Origin: Acidobacteriota bacterium
GTDB taxonomy: Bacteria > Actinomycetota > Actinomycetes > Actinomycetales > Microbacteriaceae
DNA: 38,236 nt
NCBI GenBank assembly: GCA_019351995.1
Contig: JABBOD010000027.1
Span: 1 to 38,236 of the forward strand
Direction: 5' to 3'
The notes beneath the pieces were generated by a model, which did no database searches, was not told the DNA's origin, and saw only the letters and a list, made by a program, of their open reading frames with translations. A program made the position numbers and the translations under genes. Positions 25,573-33,066 of the stretch are shown one piece after another (position 1 is the stretch's first letter; every line of letters starts with the position of its first letter).

Positions 25573-26358
25573 TCACTGCCCGTAACGGCGGTCCCTCGTC
25601 GCGTAGTTGCGCAGTGCGCGCAGGAAGTCGACCTCGCGCAGGTCGGGGCCGAGGGCATCCACGAAATAGAACTCACTGTGCGCGCTCTGCCAGAGCATGA
25701 AGTCACTGAGCCGCTGCTCGCCCGAGGTGCGGATGATGAGGTCCGGATCCGGCTGGCCCTGGGTGTACAGGTGCTGGGCGATGAGCTCGGGCGTCAGGAT
25801 GGCGGCCAGATCGTCGATGGTCCCGCCGCCGTCGCCGTGGCTGCGCACGATGCTGCGCATGGCGTCCGCGATCTCGCGACGCCCACCGTAGCCGACGGCC
25901 AGATTGATGTGCAGGCCGGTGCGCCCGCTCGTGGTGCGCTGCACCTCCTCGAGTCGGTCGATCAGCTCGACCGGCAGGCCGTCGCTGGTGCCCACGTGCT
26001 GGATGCGCCACTCGCTCTCGGCCGCCAGATCGCTGGCGAGGTCGCCGATGATCTCGAAGAGTTGGGTGAGTTCCTCCGTGGAGCGACCGGTCAGGTTGTC
26101 GGTGGAGAGCAGATAGATGGTCACGACGCGGATCCCGAGCTGATCGCACCAGCCGAGGAACTCGCGCATCTTCGCGGCCCCTGCCCGGTGCCCGTGCGCG
26201 GCGGTCTCGAGCGCTCGCTCGCGGGCCCAACGCCGGTTGCCGTCGACGATCATCGCGATGTGATGCGGAAGCGGAGCATCCGCGAGTTGGCGACGCAGCC
26301 GTGCCTGATAGAGGCCGTACAGCAGACCCGGTCGACTCACGCTCATCCTGTCTGCCAC
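25573..26358 (-). CDS. uppS: Cis-prenyltransferase (polyprenyl diphosphate synthase)
   Basis: A 261-residue enzyme that condenses isopentenyl diphosphate onto an allylic primer in cis to make polyprenyl carriers for cell-wall sugars. The catalytic Asp is D39 in IAMIVDGNRRWA. GHRAGAAKMREFLGWC and IYLLSTDNLTGRS follow, and the C-terminal signature is DLIIRTSGEQRLSDFMLWQ. The ending LRNYATRDRRYGQ is normal. The short-chain (Rv1086-like, Z-farnesyl) type is likely because it sits next to a hemolysin III gene as in mycobacteria, but chain length cannot be read directly. GTG 26358 follows TAACCT by six bases. Confidence 0.92.
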   Translation of the reverse strand: MADRMSVSRPGLLYGLYQARLRRQLADAPLPHHIAMIVDGNRRWARERALETAAHGHRAGAAKMREFLGWCDQLGIRVVTIYLLSTDNLTGRSTEELTQLFEIIGDLASDLAAESEWRIQHVGTSDGLPVELIDRLEEVQRTTSGRTGLHINLAVGYGGRREIADAMRSIVRSHGDGGGTIDDLAAILTPELIAQHLYTQGQPDPDLIIRTSGEQRLSDFMLWQSAHSEFYFVDALGPDLREVDFLRALRNYATRDRRYGQ

Positions 26359-26364
26359 CCGGAT

Positions 26365-26370
26365 AGGTTA
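26365..26370 (-). promoter_or_regulatory. Leaderless -10 hexamer TAACCT of uppS
   Basis: TAACCT, then ATCCGG, then GTG 26358 on the minus strand. Confidence 0.55.
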
Positions 26371-26420
26371 GACCCCCGATCCTGGTGCCGACTGCCAGCG
26401 TGATCGCCATTCACGCCGCC

Positions 26421-26426
26421 TAAGAT
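26421..26426 (+). promoter_or_regulatory. Leaderless -10 hexamer TAAGAT of the hemolysin III family gene
   Basis: TAAGAT, then CGGGCC, then ATG 26433. The uppS promoter diverges 50 bases to the left. Confidence 0.6.
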
Positions 26427-26432
26427 CGGGCC

Positions 26433-27176
26433 ATGAGCGATGGTCGCGGCGAGCCCGACAGCGAGGTCGAGACGGCGGGACTCCCCAACATCCCGCTGCT
26501 CGAGGATGCCGTCGACCACGAGCCGTACGATGGCAAACCGACCTGGCGGGGCTGGATCCACGCCGGGACGTTCCCGCTGGCGATCGCCGCCGGCATCGTG
26601 CTGATCTCGCTCGCGAACGGCCCCGCGGCGAAGATCAGCTCGGCCGTCTTCATGGCGACCTCGCTCCTGCTGTTCGGGATCTCCGCGGTCTACCACCGCT
26701 TCAACTGGAACCCGACGACACTGGCCGTGTTCCGACGCCTCGACCACTCCAACATCTTCTTGCTGATCGCCGGCACGTACACCCCGCTCGCCATCAACGC
26801 GCTGCCGTTTCCGAAGAACGCGATCCTGCTGACGGTGATCTGGGCTGGAGCCGTCATCGGCATCGCCTTCCGGATCTTCTGGCTGTCGGCGCCGCGGGTC
26901 CTCTATGTGGCGCTCTACGTCATCCTGGGCTGGGGCGCGATCCTGTACGTCGGCGATCTCGTGGCGGCGAACGTCGTCACCATGATCCTCGTCGTGGTCG
27001 GAGGACTCTCGTACACGACGGGCGCGGTGTTCTACGCGCTCAAGCGGCCGAACCCGAAGCGCGGGGTGTTCGGCTTCCACGAGCTGTTCCACGCGTGCAC
27101 GGTGCTGGCGTTCCTCTGCCACTGGACGGCCATCCTGCTGCTGGTGCTGCACCCCGTCGCGGGGCTGGCGGGCTGA
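26433..27176 (+). CDS. Hemolysin III / PAQR family membrane protein (TrhA-like)
   Basis: 247 residues with a hydrophilic first 45 and seven hydrophobic helices. The three PAQR metal-site motifs are present: SAVYHRF (helix 2), LDHSNIF (helix 3) and FHELFHACTV with two His in the last helices. These would bind zinc in a ceramidase-like hydrolase fold. Bacterial members have been linked to membrane energetics and fatty-acid homeostasis; the name hemolysin is historical. The gene diverges from uppS, as its relative does in mycobacteria. Confidence 0.92.
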   Translation: MSDGRGEPDSEVETAGLPNIPLLEDAVDHEPYDGKPTWRGWIHAGTFPLAIAAGIVLISLANGPAAKISSAVFMATSLLLFGISAVYHRFNWNPTTLAVFRRLDHSNIFLLIAGTYTPLAINALPFPKNAILLTVIWAGAVIGIAFRIFWLSAPRVLYVALYVILGWGAILYVGDLVAANVVTMILVVVGGLSYTTGAVFYALKRPNPKRGVFGFHELFHACTVLAFLCHWTAILLLVLHPVAGLAG

Positions 27177-27182
27177 GCCGGA

Positions 27183-27437
27183 TCAGTCGACCGTCGCGGT
27201 CGGGTTGATGCCGGGAGCACCGGATGCGGCGGCCGCCTCCGCCTCGAGACGCTCACGGATCTCTGCCCGGTAGTTCAGCCGGCGCAGACGGCGCACCATG
27301 TCGAGGATCAGCAGAATCACCACGACCATGATGATCGCGATGGCCGCGAAGCCTTCGGGACCCGGCGTGACCAACACGTCGGACAGGGTCGATGTCGGCA
27401 CCGGGGAGGGGGTCACATCGACCAACCGCCAGAACAT
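27183..27437 (-). CDS. Small single-helix membrane protein (Rv1083-like position)
   Basis: 84 residues: a short N-terminus rich in Pro, Thr and Val, one membrane helix (about 29-46, FAAIAIIMVVVILLILDM), then a basic and acidic amphipathic stretch (RRLRRLNYRAEIRERLEAEAA). Function unknown. In mycobacteria a protein of this size and layout (Rv1083) follows mca, which is absent here. ATG 27437 has a GAGAGG site. It converges with the hemolysin III family gene with a 6-base gap. Confidence 0.75.
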   Translation of the reverse strand: MFWRLVDVTPSPVPTSTLSDVLVTPGPEGFAAIAIIMVVVILLILDMVRRLRRLNYRAEIRERLEAEAAAASGAPGINPTATVD

Positions 27438-27482
27438 AAGACGCCTCTCGGGATCGCGAGCCTGCGGTCAGGAACGACGGCA

Positions 27483-27488
27483 TAGCCT
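27483..27488 (+). promoter_or_regulatory. Candidate -10 TAGCCT of the DUF4307 gene
   Basis: TAGCCT would start an mRNA near 27495, with a leader of about 80 bases that contains the 15-bp tandem repeat. On the other strand TATCCT (27500 to 27495) could serve the small membrane protein gene. Confidence 0.35.
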
Positions 27489-27520
27489 GGTGTCAGGATA
27501 GCTCTCCCGCACTGAACGTC

Positions 27521-27555
27521 CACCCAGATCCGCTCCACCCAGATCCGCTCCACCC
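27521..27555. repeat. 15-bp tandem repeat, 2.3 units, in the DUF4307 leader
   Basis: CACCCAGATCCGCTC occurs at 27521-27535 and 27536-27550, and CACCC begins a third unit at 27551. It sits in the 139-base gap where mca would be expected. Confidence 0.85.
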
Positions 27556-27576
27556 GGACACGCACACCGAGGACCG

Positions 27577-27972
27577 ATGACCACCACCCTGGATGCCCGC
27601 TACGGTCGCACACGCGGCCGCCGCATCCGATCCCGCACGATCGCGATCGTCGCAGGCGCCGGCGTGCTCGTGGTCGCGCTCGCCTGGGTGCTCTGGGTCG
27701 GACTGTTCGGCGCGACCTCATCCATCGAGACCCAGGATGTCGGCTACACGGTCGTTGACGCACATGCGATCGACATCCGCTCGCAGGTGAGCGCCAACCC
27801 GGGCAGCACCGTGAGTTGCAGTATCGAGGCGTTGAACGCCGAGTTCGCCATCGTGGGGTGGAAAGTGATCGCGCTGCCCGCCGTCCCCGACCGAAACCGG
27901 GTCATCACGGAACGACTGCGAACCTCCGAGCCGGCTGTGACGGGGGCGATCGGATCGTGTTGGCTGCGTTAG
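27577..27972 (+). CDS. DUF4307 family membrane protein
   Basis: 131 residues: a basic N-terminus (RYGRTRGRRIRSR), one membrane helix (about 22-45), then an extracytoplasmic DUF4307 domain with ETQDVGYTVVDAHAIDIRSQVSA and a pair of cysteines (C62 in TVSCSIEAL region and the one near the C-terminus, SCWLR) that may form a disulfide; cysteine positions are approximate. Function unknown. The family typically lies between greA and mca in actinobacteria. ATG 27577 has GAGGA about five bases upstream. greA follows 94 bases downstream with its own promoter. Confidence 0.85.
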   Translation: MTTTLDARYGRTRGRRIRSRTIAIVAGAGVLVVALAWVLWVGLFGATSSIETQDVGYTVVDAHAIDIRSQVSANPGSTVSCSIEALNAEFAIVGWKVIALPAVPDRNRVITERLRTSEPAVTGAIGSCWLR

Positions 27973-27973
27973 C

Positions 27974-28003
27974 TTGATCGTGCGCTGTCGGCTGACCTAG
28001 GCT
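27974..28003 (+). promoter_or_regulatory. greA promoter
   Basis: TTGATC (27974-27979), an 18-base spacer, then TAGGCT (27998-28003). The predicted leader of about 56 bases contains a GGTTC/GAACC hairpin and the ribosome-binding site GAGGAG before ATG 28066. Confidence 0.55.
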
Positions 28004-28065
28004 GGGCAGTCGCCCGCACACGGTTCCCTGCGAACCGGCTTCCGCGCCCTCCGAGGAGTAACTCC

Positions 28066-28557
28066 ATGACCGACACGTCCGCCACCACCTGGCTGACCCA
28101 GGAATCCTACGACCGGCTCTCCGCCGAGCTCGAGGAACTGAGCGGTCCCGCGCGAATCGACATCGCCAAGAAACTCGAGGCCGCCCGCGAAGAGGGCGAT
28201 CTGAAGGAAAACGGCGGCTACCACGCGGCCAAGGATGAGCAGGGCAAGATCGAGGCCCGCATTCGCCAGCTGACCCAGTTGCTGCGCACGGCGACGGTCG
28301 GCGAGCCGCCGGAGAGCCACGGCGTGGTCGAGGTCGGCACCGTTGTGACGGCGACCATCGCGGGCGACGAGAGCACGTTCCTCCTCGGGAGCCGCGAGAT
28401 CGCGGATGACTCGAGCGACGTCGAGGTGTATCCGGCCTCCAGCCCGCTCGGACAGGCGATCCTCGGCCTCAAGGTCGGCGCCTCGACGAAGTACACCGCA
28501 CCGAACGGCAAAGAGATCGCCGTCAAGGTGACCAAGGTCGAGACCTACACGGGCTGA
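28066..28557 (+). CDS. greA: Transcription elongation factor GreA
   Basis: A 163-residue protein of normal GreA length. The N-terminal coiled coil (about 12-80) ends in the tip motif AREEGDLKENGGYH, whose D45 and E48 are the acids that reach into the RNA polymerase channel to stimulate transcript cleavage. The C-terminal FKBP-like domain contains SHGVVEVGTVVTATI, SREIADDS, SSPLGQAILGLKVGAS and APNGKEIAVKV. The factor rescues backtracked polymerase. ATG 28066 has a clear GAGGAG site. It converges with ilvA across a double hairpin. Confidence 0.97.
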   Translation: MTDTSATTWLTQESYDRLSAELEELSGPARIDIAKKLEAAREEGDLKENGGYHAAKDEQGKIEARIRQLTQLLRTATVGEPPESHGVVEVGTVVTATIAGDESTFLLGSREIADDSSDVEVYPASSPLGQAILGLKVGASTKYTAPNGKEIAVKVTKVETYTG

Positions 28558-28572
28558 GCGCTCGCCCCCACC

Positions 28573-28638
28573 CGCTGAAAGTACGCGGTTGAACCCGCTT
28601 TCGGCGCTGAGGGTACGCATAACTCCGTACTCTCAGCG
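28573..28638. terminator. Convergent double hairpin between greA and ilvA, with alternative pairings
   Basis: The 13-base arms 28605-28617 and 28626-28638 pair fully with one G-T, with an 8-base loop. A third related arm, CGCTGAAAGTACG (28573-28585), could pair with the same right arm at 12 of 13 positions, or fold with 28598-28606. It probably terminates both genes. Confidence 0.6.
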
Positions 28639-28665
28639 GAGGGTCGTCGCGGATGCGGGCTCGGG

Positions 28666-29925
28666 CTACTCCTCGACGCGGGGCTGATAGCCCTCGTCGC
28701 GCAGGTGCTGCAGCACGAGCTCCGCGTGCTCCGTCCCCCGGGTCTCCATGCTGATCTCGATCTCGACCTCGCTGATCTGCAGACCGAATCCATGGCGCGT
28801 GTGCAGCACCTCGACGACGTTGGCGTTCGCCTCCGCGATGATCTCCGCGATCCGCGCGAGCTGCCCCGGTCGGTCCGGCAACGGGATGCTGACCACGAGA
28901 TAGCGCGCCGAGGCCACCAGGCCGCGGCTGATGATGCGCTCCATGATCATCGGGTCGATGTTGCCGCCGCTCAGGATGACGACGGTCGGCCCGTCCAGCT
29001 CGATCTCGCCCGCGAGGAGGGCAGCAACGCCGATCGCTCCGGCCGGCTCGACAACCATCTTGGCGCGCTCGAGGAGCACGACGATCGCCTTGGCGGTCTC
29101 GTCGTCCTCGATGGTGACGACCTGGTCAACGGTGCGCCTGATGATCTCGAAGTTGAGCGAACCCGGTTTCGCCACGGCGATCCCGTCGGCGATCGTCGGC
29201 AGCGTGGCGATGGCCTGCGGATGTCCGGCCGCGAGCGAGGGCGGGTACGCGGCGGCGTTCGCCGCCTGCACGCCGATCACGCGCACGTGGCGGCCGAGCT
29301 CCGACTCGAGTTGAGCGAACACGGTGGCGATCCCCGAGATGAGCCCTCCCCCACCGATCGGGACGATGACGTTCTGGACGTCGGGGACCTGATCGAGGAT
29401 CTCCAGAGCGAGAGTGCCCTGACCGGCCACGACGTCCGGGTGATCGAATGGCGGGATGAGCACCGCCCCGGTGCGTTCGGCGAACTCGGCCGCTGCCTGC
29501 AGAGTCTCGTCGACGATGTTGCCGTGCAGCACGACGTCGGCACCGTAGCCGCGGGTCGCCTGCAACTTCGGCAGGGCCACCCCCAGCGGCATGAAGATGG
29601 TGGCCCGGATTCCCAGTTCCCGCGCCGCCAACGCAACACCTTGCGCATGATTGCCCGCGGAGGCCGCGACGACCCCGCGTGCCATTTCCTCGTCGCTCAG
29701 CTGCGAGATCCGGTTGTACGCCCCTCGGATCTTGTACGAGCCGGTGCGCTGCAGGTTCTCCGCCTTGAGGTGCACGCGCTGGCCGAGCGTCTCGGAGAGG
29801 AACCGCGAATCTTCCATGGGTGTCGTCGCGACCACGGCGGCAACCCGTTCGCGAGCCAACCTGATCTCGGCAAGTGTCGGCCCCGGCAGAGCCGGAGCCT
29901 CAGGAACGGGTTGTGCGTTGGGCAC
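28666..29925 (-). CDS. ilvA: Threonine ammonia-lyase with C-terminal ACT domain
   Basis: 419 residues from GTG 29925. The enzyme deaminates threonine to 2-oxobutanoate, the first step of isoleucine synthesis or of threonine breakdown. The PLP lysine is K65 in RTGSYKIRGAYN, and the glycine loop that holds the phosphate is IVPIGGGGLISG. After the catalytic domain (to about 340), a short ACT-like domain begins VVSIPLPDRPGQLARIAEIIAEANANVVEV. This single-ACT, ~400-residue form is common in actinobacteria and clostridia. GTG 29925 has an AAAGG site; an ATG ten codons upstream is the alternative. Either start lies inside the end of the AI-2E family gene, so the genes are coupled. Confidence 0.93.
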   Translation of the reverse strand: MPNAQPVPEAPALPGPTLAEIRLARERVAAVVATTPMEDSRFLSETLGQRVHLKAENLQRTGSYKIRGAYNRISQLSDEEMARGVVAASAGNHAQGVALAARELGIRATIFMPLGVALPKLQATRGYGADVVLHGNIVDETLQAAAEFAERTGAVLIPPFDHPDVVAGQGTLALEILDQVPDVQNVIVPIGGGGLISGIATVFAQLESELGRHVRVIGVQAANAAAYPPSLAAGHPQAIATLPTIADGIAVAKPGSLNFEIIRRTVDQVVTIEDDETAKAIVVLLERAKMVVEPAGAIGVAALLAGEIELDGPTVVILSGGNIDPMIMERIISRGLVASARYLVVSIPLPDRPGQLARIAEIIAEANANVVEVLHTRHGFGLQISEVEIEISMETRGTEHAELVLQHLRDEGYQPRVEE

Positions 29926-31078
29926 GCCGGAGACCTTTCGTGGCGGGAAGGACATCGCTGACGCCCGTGACAGGGTTGGCGCGCCAGTCGCCGCGGCCGA
30001 TGTAGCCGATCATGACGTTCAGCGTAGCCACCAGCGGCACCGCGAACAGCGCACCGGGAATGCCACCGACGAGAGCACCGGTGGCCACCGAGAGCACGAT
30101 GGCCAGCGGGTGCACCTTCACGGCGGTCCCCATCACGAAGGGCTGAAGCACGTGTCCCTCGACCTGCTGCACCAGGATCACGATGCCCAGCATCACGATG
30201 GCCGGCACGGGGCCGAGGAACACCAGTGCGACGAAGACCGCAATGGCGCCGGTCGCGACGGCGCCGACGAGCGGGATGAAGGATCCGAGGAAGACGGCGA
30301 TGGAGATCGGGATCACCAGGGGGAAGCCACCCGTGAACAGACCCAAGACGAAGGCGCCGACACCGATGCCGACGGCATCCACGAACGCGACGAAGATCTG
30401 CACCTTCACGAAGCTGGTGAGGGTGAGCCAGCCCGCCTCGCCCGCGCCGACGAGTGCGGACCGCGCCCGAACCGGGAACAGCCGCACAATCCAGTACCAG
30501 ATACCCCGGCCATCGATCAGCAAGAACAGCGTGGAGAAGAGCACGATCAGCACGCCGGCAAGCACGTGCCCGGCGGTGGTGCCGACCGAGAGCGCGCCGC
30601 TCAGCAGTCCCGACGAATCCTGTTGGAAGCCCGCGACAAGCTGGGTGACCCAGGCGTTGATGTCCTTCTCGGTGAGCCCGAGTGGCGAGTTGACGAGGAA
30701 GGCGGTGAAGTCCGCGTAGCGCGTGACGGTCTGTTTCTGGAGGGCCGGATACCCGCGGACCACGAAGGACACGACCAGGTAGATCAGGCCGATCACGATC
30801 ACCAGGATCCCGACCTCGCTCAGGGCGACGGCCGCCCACTTCGGCCAGTGCCAGCGCCGTTGCAGCCCCTGCGAGAAGGGGACGAGCAACGCCGCGAGCA
30901 GCACGGCGATGAGGAACGGGATCGCGATCTCGCGCAGTTGCACGAACAGGTATCCGAACACGACGAGAACGCCGACGACAGCCAGGATGCGCCACGACCA
31001 CTCGGAGGCGATCCTGATGGCTGGGGTCAGCGCTGCCCGGTCGTCCGGCGTCGAGTCGTCACGGGAGCGGAGTGCCAC
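29900..31078 (-). CDS. AI-2E family transporter
   Basis: 392 residues with about eight hydrophobic helices: paired helices at about 32-70 and 75-115, a long amphipathic linker around 120-175 (YADFTAFLVNSPLGLTEKDI), and the rest to 365. FKVQ-like SFVKVQIFVAFVDAVGIGVG and the helix with QQVEGHVLQPFVMG, typical of the family, are clear. Family members export autoinducer-2 or exchange sodium and protons; the substrate here is unknown. GTG 31078 lies six bases after TAGACT. The TAG of that hexamer is the stop codon of the ABC ATPase gene upstream. Confidence 0.92.
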   Translation of the reverse strand: MALRSRDDSTPDDRAALTPAIRIASEWSWRILAVVGVLVVFGYLFVQLREIAIPFLIAVLLAALLVPFSQGLQRRWHWPKWAAVALSEVGILVIVIGLIYLVVSFVVRGYPALQKQTVTRYADFTAFLVNSPLGLTEKDINAWVTQLVAGFQQDSSGLLSGALSVGTTAGHVLAGVLIVLFSTLFLLIDGRGIWYWIVRLFPVRARSALVGAGEAGWLTLTSFVKVQIFVAFVDAVGIGVGAFVLGLFTGGFPLVIPISIAVFLGSFIPLVGAVATGAIAVFVALVFLGPVPAIVMLGIVILVQQVEGHVLQPFVMGTAVKVHPLAIVLSVATGALVGGIPGALFAVPLVATLNVMIGYIGRGDWRANPVTGVSDVLPATKGLRRAQRTTRS

Positions 31079-31084
31079 GCCGCC

Positions 31085-31090
31085 AGTCTA
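31085..31090 (-). promoter_or_regulatory. Leaderless -10 hexamer TAGACT of the AI-2E family gene, built on a stop codon
   Basis: The stop TAG of the ABC ATPase gene (31090 to 31088) begins TAGACT, followed by GGCGGC and GTG 31078 on the minus strand. It has the same hexamer and geometry as xseA-xseB. Confidence 0.55.
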
Positions 31091-32179
31091 GGTCGGCCGC
31101 TCTGACGACCGCGGACTCGCCAGAACGCGCTTGCCCTTGAGGCGCAGCTGCACGACGTCACCGGGCTGCAAAGCGTCGGTGACATCGTGCTGAACCGAGA
31201 GCACGAAGCCGTCGGCCATGCGCACCTGCGTGCGGCGCAGCGAGCCGAGGAAGCTGGAGGTGACGACCGTGGCCGTGAACCCCTTGTCGTCGAGCACGAG
31301 GTCCTCTGGCCGCACGAATGCGGTCACGGGCCCGTCGGGCAGCGGACCGTTGATCAGTTCGAGCCGTTTGCCGAGAACGCTCACCAGGCCGCCGTCGAGC
31401 TCCGCCGGGACCTGGTTGCTGAGCCCCACGAAGTTGGCGACGAAGGCGGAGACCGGTGAGGTGTACAGCTCCTCCGGAGTGCCGATCTGCTCGATGTTGC
31501 CGTCTTTCATGACCGCAACACGATCCGCGACGGCGAGCGCCTCCTCCTGATCGTGCGTGACGAACAGGGTGGTGATCCCCAGCTCGGTCTGGATGCGACG
31601 GATCTCATCACGCAGTTGGACGCGCACCTTGGCATCGAGGGCCGAGAGCGGTTCGTCCAGCAGAAGCACGCGGGGTCGCGTGACCAGGGCACGGGCCAGG
31701 GCGACGCGCTGCTGCTGACCGCCGGAGAGCTGGTGCGCGTAGCGACCCGCGAGCTGGGACAACCCGACGAGGTCGAGCGCTTCGGCGGCACGAGCTTTGC
31801 GCTTCGCGGAGTCGACCTTCCGCATCCGCAGCCCGAACTCCACGTTCTCGCGCACGGTCATGTGGGGGAACAGCGAGTAGGCCTGAAAGACCATGCCGAT
31901 GTCGCGCTTGTTCGCGGGGACATCCACGACATCCTTGCCGTCGATCAGGATGTGGCCGCCGGTCACCTGCTCGAGGCCTGCAAGCGTGCGCAGTGCCGTG
32001 GTCTTGCCGCATCCGGACGGCCCGAGAAGGGCGACGAACTCACCCGGTTTGATCGACAGGTCGACACCGGTGAGCGCGCGGTGTCCCGCGTAATCCTTGA
32101 CGACGTTCTGGAGCTCGACCGTTGCACCGGTGGCGCCGTCGGGCCCGAGCTGGATGGGCGACGTCTCAAGGAGGCTCAT
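31088..32179 (-). CDS. ABC importer ATP-binding subunit (likely phosphonate-type)
   Basis: 363 residues from ATG 32179, which overlaps the permease stop (ATGA). The nucleotide-binding domain has Walker A GPSGCGKTT (53-61), Q-loop Q99, signature LSGGQQQR (151-158), Walker B LLLDEP (172-177) and switch H209. A C-terminal TOBE-type domain (about 245-355) with FVRPEDLVL and GSLRRTQVRMADG marks the spermidine/Fe/2-aminoethylphosphonate importer branch. It is the last gene of the unit binding protein - permease - permease - ATPase. Substrate assignment rests on the oxidoreductase and phosphonatase-like genes beside it; polyamine or iron uptake are alternatives. Confidence 0.9.
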   Translation of the reverse strand: MSLLETSPIQLGPDGATGATVELQNVVKDYAGHRALTGVDLSIKPGEFVALLGPSGCGKTTALRTLAGLEQVTGGHILIDGKDVVDVPANKRDIGMVFQAYSLFPHMTVRENVEFGLRMRKVDSAKRKARAAEALDLVGLSQLAGRYAHQLSGGQQQRVALARALVTRPRVLLLDEPLSALDAKVRVQLRDEIRRIQTELGITTLFVTHDQEEALAVADRVAVMKDGNIEQIGTPEELYTSPVSAFVANFVGLSNQVPAELDGGLVSVLGKRLELINGPLPDGPVTAFVRPEDLVLDDKGFTATVVTSSFLGSLRRTQVRMADGFVLSVQHDVTDALQPGDVVQLRLKGKRVLASPRSSERPT

Positions 32180-33066
32180 GCTGATGTCCTGTTCCGCGTG
32201 GCAGATCCGACGCGACCGATGATGAGAAGGAGGATGAAACCGAAGAGGAGGGCGAGAACGGCGAAGATCGCGCCCACATACGGGTCCGTGTGCTGCAGCT
32301 GGTACAGCGCCGTTTGGAAGACGTTGCGGCTGAGGAAGGTGGCGATCGTGTACTCGCCCAGGACGACGGCGATGGTGATGAAGCTGGCCGCGAAGATGCC
32401 GCGGCGCAGGTTCGGCAGGATCACCCGCCCCAGCACGCTTCCCCAGCTCGCGCCGAGCGACAGCGCGGCCTCGCTCAGCACGATCAGGTCCAGCGCGGCC
32501 ATGTTGGAGGCGATCGGGCGATAGGCGTACGGGAGCACGATCACCCCGACGGCGAAGGCGAGGGTCCACGGCGCGCTGCCGAAGATCCCGACGACGGCCG
32601 AATAGACCGGAACGAACCCGACCACCAGCACGACGGTGGGGATCGTGATCGGGATGATGCAGATGAACTCCAGCACCCTGCGGAGTTTCGGGAACCGCAA
32701 CTCGACCAGCAGCATCGTCGGGAGCAGGAGGACGAGAACGATGATCACGGTGATCACACAGATGATCAGGGAGTTCACGATGCCCTGGAACAGGTCCTGA
32801 TACGTGCCGCTGCTCGCCGGATCGAAGATCGCGAGGTAGTGCAGAAAGCCGTGAGCCTGAACGCCGTTCACCGGCTGGCCGACGCGCAAGGAGAACTCGA
32901 CAAGCGCCACGATCGGCGCGAGGAAGAGAATCGCGGCGATGATCAGGATGACGGATCGGGTCGCACGGCTGGGGACGGCACCGAAGCGCAACGGCCTGGC
33001 CCGACGCTTTCGCACCGGGCGGTCGATCAGCGCTTCGGGATTCGCGACGGCCGCGACCTCGCTCAT
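32176..33066 (-). CDS. ABC importer permease 2 (likely phosphonate-type)
   Basis: 296 residues from ATG 33066, whose ATGA overlaps the stop of permease 1; a start three codons upstream is possible. Six membrane helices are visible after a basic N-terminus (DRPVRKRRARPLRFG). The cytoplasmic coupling loop EAALSLGASWGSVLGRVILP is the EAA motif that docks on the ATPase. It resembles the second permease of PotBC- or PhnUV-type importers. Confidence 0.9.
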   Translation of the reverse strand: MSEVAAVANPEALIDRPVRKRRARPLRFGAVPSRATRSVILIIAAILFLAPIVALVEFSLRVGQPVNGVQAHGFLHYLAIFDPASSGTYQDLFQGIVNSLIICVITVIIVLVLLLPTMLLVELRFPKLRRVLEFICIIPITIPTVVLVVGFVPVYSAVVGIFGSAPWTLAFAVGVIVLPYAYRPIASNMAALDLIVLSEAALSLGASWGSVLGRVILPNLRRGIFAASFITIAVVLGEYTIATFLSRNVFQTALYQLQHTDPYVGAIFAVLALLFGFILLLIIGRVGSATRNRTSA

